From: Thoreauomyces humboldtii
Taxonomy: Eukaryota; Chytridiomycota; Chytridiomycetes; Spizellomycetales; Powellomycetaceae
Assembly (NCBI GenBank): GCA_027596035.1
Contig: JADGJA010000748.1
Coordinates: 1 to 11,368 of the forward strand
Direction of reading: 5' to 3'
Length of the DNA: 11,368 nucleotides
Of this stretch, positions 8,650 through 11,368 are shown piece by piece. The position numbers and the translations under genes were made by a program. The notes beneath the pieces were generated by a model. It had not been told where the DNA came from. It saw only the letters and a list, made by a program, of their open reading frames with translations, and ran no database searches. Each line of letters starts with the position of its first letter. The first letter of the stretch is position 1.

Positions 8650-9359
8650 ATGATCTCTCAACTCTTGTCACGAACCACCAAAAACTCACTTCCTCGACTT
8701 CCCATCCTCGCACCTCTCAAACACAACACCGCATCCATGAGCGCTCTGTGGACTTCTCTTTTTGCCGAGTGAGTCGCCCAGTGTCTGTTTTCTCCATCTT
8801 TTCGAAGTCTCAACGTATGAGCCTCCTTCAGCCCTTTCTACAGCGTCGACAGAATCTTCCTGCCTTCTACCACCAACAGCGACAGCGGCTCTCTGGTCCA
8901 CCGACCTGACAGCGGAAACCTGCACCACTTCCGTGGTCCCAAGCTCGACGTCCTCGAGGGCGATCAGCAGTACACCATCACAGGCAAGTCCCAAACCCAT
9001 CCACCCGTTTGTAGACAGCACTGGATCGAGCATCCCGCATCCTCATTCGATTTCCAACTTCCTCCTTGTTTTTCGCTTTGTCAGCCGACCTTCCCGGTCT
9101 CACCAAGCAGGACATCCAGCTGGTGGTGGACGACGGCATGCTCACCATCAAGGGCGAGCGCAAGACCGAGCGGGACGAGCACAGGGGCAAGACCCACATC
9201 GTCGAACGTTCCTTCGGTCAGTTCAGTCGCTCCGTTCGGACCCCTCCCGACGCAGAGGTCGACAAGGCGACCGCTCACCTCGAGAACGGCGTCCTCCGTC
9301 TCGAGCTGCCCAAGAAGCAGGTCACGCAGGAACAGCCCAAGACCATCGACATCAAGTGA
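8650..9359 (+). CDS. HSP20: Small heat shock protein, HSP20/alpha-crystallin family, three exons
   Basis: Exons are 8650-8768, 8832-8983 and 9085-9359. Intron 1 (63 nt) is GT-AG. Intron 2 (101 nt) must be GC-AG (AG/GCAAGT) to give the expected ITADLPGL. The frame closes at 546 nt, 181 aa. sHSPs are ATP-independent holdases that form oligomers. The alpha-crystallin domain covers about residues 70-166: KLDVLEGDQQYTITADLPG, DIQLVVDDGMLTIKGER, then AHLENGVLRLELPK, the family's A-x-x-x-x-G-V-L signature. A C-terminal I-D-I (178-180) is the I-x-I oligomerisation motif. Residues 1-39 have no acidic residue and contain R8, K11, R16 and K24 with many Ser/Thr/Leu, like a mitochondrial presequence. An internal in-frame ATG at 8737 (Met30, MSALWTSLFADPF) would give a 152-aa form like ordinary cytosolic HSP20. 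The HSE and TATA box upstream fit Hsf1 control. Confidence 0.94.
8984..9084 (+). other. GC-AG intron in HSP20
   Basis: The donor is GCAAGT after ...ACAG, and the acceptor is TTTGTCAG. This is the only split that joins exon 2 to exon 3 in frame with the conserved A-D-L-P-G block. The nearest GT, at 8988-8989, would put the following exon in the wrong frame. AG/GCAAGT is the classic strong-context form of GC-AG introns. Confidence 0.88.
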
Positions 9360-9610
9360 GCACTAGGGAGGGAGAAGGAGTTCGCGCGCATCTGCCCATC
9401 CGTCGAAGGCGGAGGAGAGGGCTGGGGTTCTTTTTGCAGCTGATGGTTGTTGCATCGTCGCGTGAGAATATGTGAAAAGTGTAAAGTCTTTCTTTCATCA
9501 ATGAGATCCAGAGCATGGGACTGATGTCCAAGTGGTGCTGTCGAGCCCCCTCCCAGAGCAAAAGCGTATCCGGTCGATGCAGCTTGTCACATTTGCTTCA
9601 AAAAAAAGGT

Positions 9611-10142
9611 TCACAACTCTTCCTTCTCTCTGGAGACCTTTTCCTTGAACCTTCGCATCGCTTCCTCCGCTTCGGCAGCCGCCTCGTGCATCTTACCCTG
9701 AACCTTCTCGGCCGCCTCCCTGACGACGTGCCTAGCCTCGTCCGCACCCTCGGTAACCTTGAGCTTGGTTCTCCGAGCCGCCTCGTCCGCGGCAAAATGT
9801 GCCTCGGCGACCTTGCTTCCGGCGGAGGCTGCTGCATCTGCACCAGCGGACTTTGTCGACTCTGCGGTCTCGGACGCGTTGGTCATGACCTTTTCGGCAG
9901 CGTCCTGGACGGCGGCCTGAGCGTCATCGGCGAGTCCGCTCGCCTTGTCCTTCGCTTCCGCAGCCTTCTCCTTGACGGCCTTGACCAATTCCTCGACCGT
10001 TCTTCCAGCTTCCTCTTTCGCTTCGACGACTTTCTCCCTTGCGTCCTCGACGGCGTCGCGAGCCTTCTCGGCCGTCTTCGCAGCTCCATCCTTGACATCC
10101 TCGACGGTCTCCTTGACCTTCTCCTTGACCTTCTCCTTGACC
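9611..10142 (-). repeat. Region coding LEA-3-like 11-mer amphipathic helix repeats
   Basis: The last 176 or so codons of the P5-like gene are built from Ala/Lys/Glu/Asp/Val with no Cys, Trp or Pro, in repeating patterns such as VKEK-VKEK-VKET, TAEKARDAVED and KEKAAEAKDKA. At DNA level a nearly exact 12-nt tandem (GTCAAGGAGAAG) appears at about 10110-10142. Such patterns are typical of group-3 LEA proteins and of lipid-surface helices. Confidence 0.75.
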
Positions 10143-11192
10143 GTCCTTCCGAGCGTGGGTTTCTCCTGCATCTTGAAGAACCGGCCCTTCCCGTTGCTGA
10201 CGTCCTTCAGAAACGCCTTCAGTCCCGCTTCGTCGAAAGGTCCAGTGAGGACGCGGTAGACGTTCTTGGGACCGTTGACGACCACGAGACCGGGGAGCAT
10301 GTCGCTCATGCCGAGGTCGCGCATCATGCGGTGCGCTTCGTGTTTCTGAGCGTCGATCCAGAGGTATCGGAAGCCGGGGTGCTGGGCGGCCGTCTTCTGA
10401 AGAAGAGCGAGGGTCTCGAGATGCGCCGCGGTAGATTCGGGATACTCGGGTTCGTGGATCACGAAGGTGATGGCGCAGAAGCCGGGTTTGCTCAGGCAGG
10501 CATCGACATCGGATTGAGATGTGGCCTCGACGACTTCTGCTAGGCGGAAAGTATCGAATACATTTGGTAAAGAATCGATGCCAAGATCAGATTATGTCGA
10601 ACGTACCTGGGACGGCAGCGGGAGGAGTCTCCTTCTTGGCGGTCGGCTTCTTCGAACCCTTTGAGCTCTTTCCGGAGGAGCTCGTCTCCCTCTTGGCAGC
10701 ATACTTGTCAAAGAACTCGGTGAGTCCTGCCAGCTTCATGGCACCCTCGTACACGAGCGCTTCTTCGGAGCCTTTCGGGAACAAGAGCACGCTGGGGAAA
10801 CTCGTGACATTGATTTTGGCGACATTGTCCGTGTCGGTGGATTTGACCTCGGCGAATGCGATCCTGCCGAGGTACTCTGTCGAAAGGGCCTTCATGAGAG
10901 GCGGCGTGGCAGACTTTGCCGAGGCAAAGACGACACGGGGTAGATCGCTCTGCGCCACAAAGTCGTCATACGTAGATGCCCGCTTGCCCTTGCCCCCGAT
11001 GGGAATCACGTGATTGGCTAGTTTTCCGATCGCAGCATCAACGATGCCCTTGGCCGTGCGGGGACCGTTGTATTCTAGGAAGCCAGGATGTCAATGACGC
11101 ATTTCCTTAAAAAATATACCGCAAGACCGAGTCGAACCAACCTTGGGGCATCCCTTTGGAGCCGGAAGGAAAGATCTTGATGGTGGGGAAGC
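9611..11192 (-). CDS. P5/PDIA6-like protein disulfide isomerase with LEA/apolipoprotein-like C-terminal tail (3' part, 5' truncated)
   Basis: Minus-strand exons are 11192-11142, 11074-10607 and 10539-9611; introns are 11141-11075 and 10606-10540 (67 nt each, GT-AG). This gives 481 codons plus a split first codon. The 5' exons, including the expected CxxC active site, are missing: 11193-11368 looks intronic (TTCTAACCC branch, TTTTTGTAG acceptor). Order of parts: end of a catalytic thioredoxin domain (GFPTIKIFPSGSKGMPQ with the cis-Pro, then YNGPRTAKGIVDAAIG); a redox-inactive thioredoxin-like domain (ATPPLMKALSTEYLGRIAF, TSFPSVLLFPKGS); a Ser/Lys/Pro linker; a P5-type b domain (GFCAITFVIHEPEY, FRYLWIDAQ, LKAFLKDVSNGKGRF); then about 176 Ala/Lys/Glu-rich residues with 11-mer-like units (TAEKARDAVED, AVKEKAAEAKDKASG). 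The last four residues, KEEL, resemble a KDEL-type ER retrieval signal. In the family, P5 forms and isomerises disulfides in the ER lumen and has a short acidic tail. The long helical tail is the oddity. It converges on HSP20. Confidence 0.9.
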
Positions 11193-11368
11193 CTACAAAA
11201 AGGAAAGATGGGTTAGAAGGAAGGATTCTTGCCTCCTCCGCTCCCGCTTTGGCCTAGAGTCTTCCTTCATGCAACGGATTCTCGCCTGGATCGATCGAGT
11301 CTTCCGAGTCCAGTCTCTGACCCACCGCTGGTGCGTCTGCGCACGCCGTCCGCTGTGAGTTCCCCCCC
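11193..11368 (-). other. Probable intron (partial) of the P5-like gene
   Basis: Upstream of the exon at 11192 the minus strand ends in TTTTTGTAG with a TTCTAACCC branch site about 20 nt before it. None of the three minus-strand frames of 11200-11368 gives the thioredoxin active-site block that should precede GFPTIK. Either the intron exceeds 170 nt, far longer than its neighbours, or the sequence at the contig end is not continuous with this gene. It ends in C7 on the + strand. Confidence 0.5.

Noticed and set aside
7886..8713. A 275-codon open frame on - spanning the RPL26/HSP20 spacer
   Set aside because: It runs through promoter motifs, the RPL26 first exon and an intron, and its translation is low-complexity Arg/Ser/Pro. 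Only MAKVSTN and its surroundings are real.
9515..10543. A 342-codon open frame on + rich in Leu, Gly and Ser
   Set aside because: It is the exact antisense of the Ala/Lys/Glu-rich last exon of the P5-like gene. The Leu/Ser/Phe pattern is the mirror of GCC/AAG/GAG codons, and no domain is visible.

Overview
The window is nuclear DNA of a fungus. The genes are split by short spliceosomal introns (59-161 nt) with GT(AAG)-type donors, CTAAC/CTGAC-like branch sites and YAG acceptors. The proteins are typical eukaryotic housekeeping proteins: PP1, RPL26, pyridoxal kinase and a P5-type protein disulfide isomerase. Intron density (3-6 per split gene), GC-rich third positions and compact spacing point to a basidiomycete rather than a yeast. 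That placement is an inference and no species is named. G- and C-runs at the two ends and genes cut at both ends suggest a short contig.

Layout: 1-1296 holds an unrecognised reading frame on + that enters from outside the window and is broken by two in-frame stops. 1297-2559 is gene-free and ends in the promoter (GATA cluster, TATA box) of an intronless arrestin-like adaptor (2560-3738, +). Facing it is pyridoxal kinase (5208-3935, -, five exons). A 415-bp divergent spacer leads to the PP1 catalytic subunit (5624-7106, +, seven exons, one of only 12 nt). Facing it is ribosomal protein L26/uL24 (8164-7393, -). A second divergent promoter (8165-8649) carries a perfect heat shock element and a TATA box for an HSP20-family small heat shock protein (8650-9359, +, with a GC-AG intron). 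Facing that is the 3' part of a P5/PDIA6-like protein (11192-9611, -), which ends in a long LEA/apolipoprotein-like helical tail and a KEEL terminus.

The six recognisable genes strictly alternate in strand (+ - + - + -), so every spacer is either a shared promoter or a shared 3' region. They do not form one pathway: they cover permease turnover, vitamin B6 salvage, protein dephosphorylation, translation, heat-shock protection and ER folding. I see no mobile element, CRISPR array, tRNA or rRNA.

Exon junctions were worked out by hand from reading-frame phase, splice consensus and recalled family conservation. All recognised complete genes close to a whole number of codons under these models. 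The most unusual items are the P5-LEA fusion, the PP1 micro-exon that carries two metal ligands, and the HSP20 gene with its non-canonical intron and two candidate starts.
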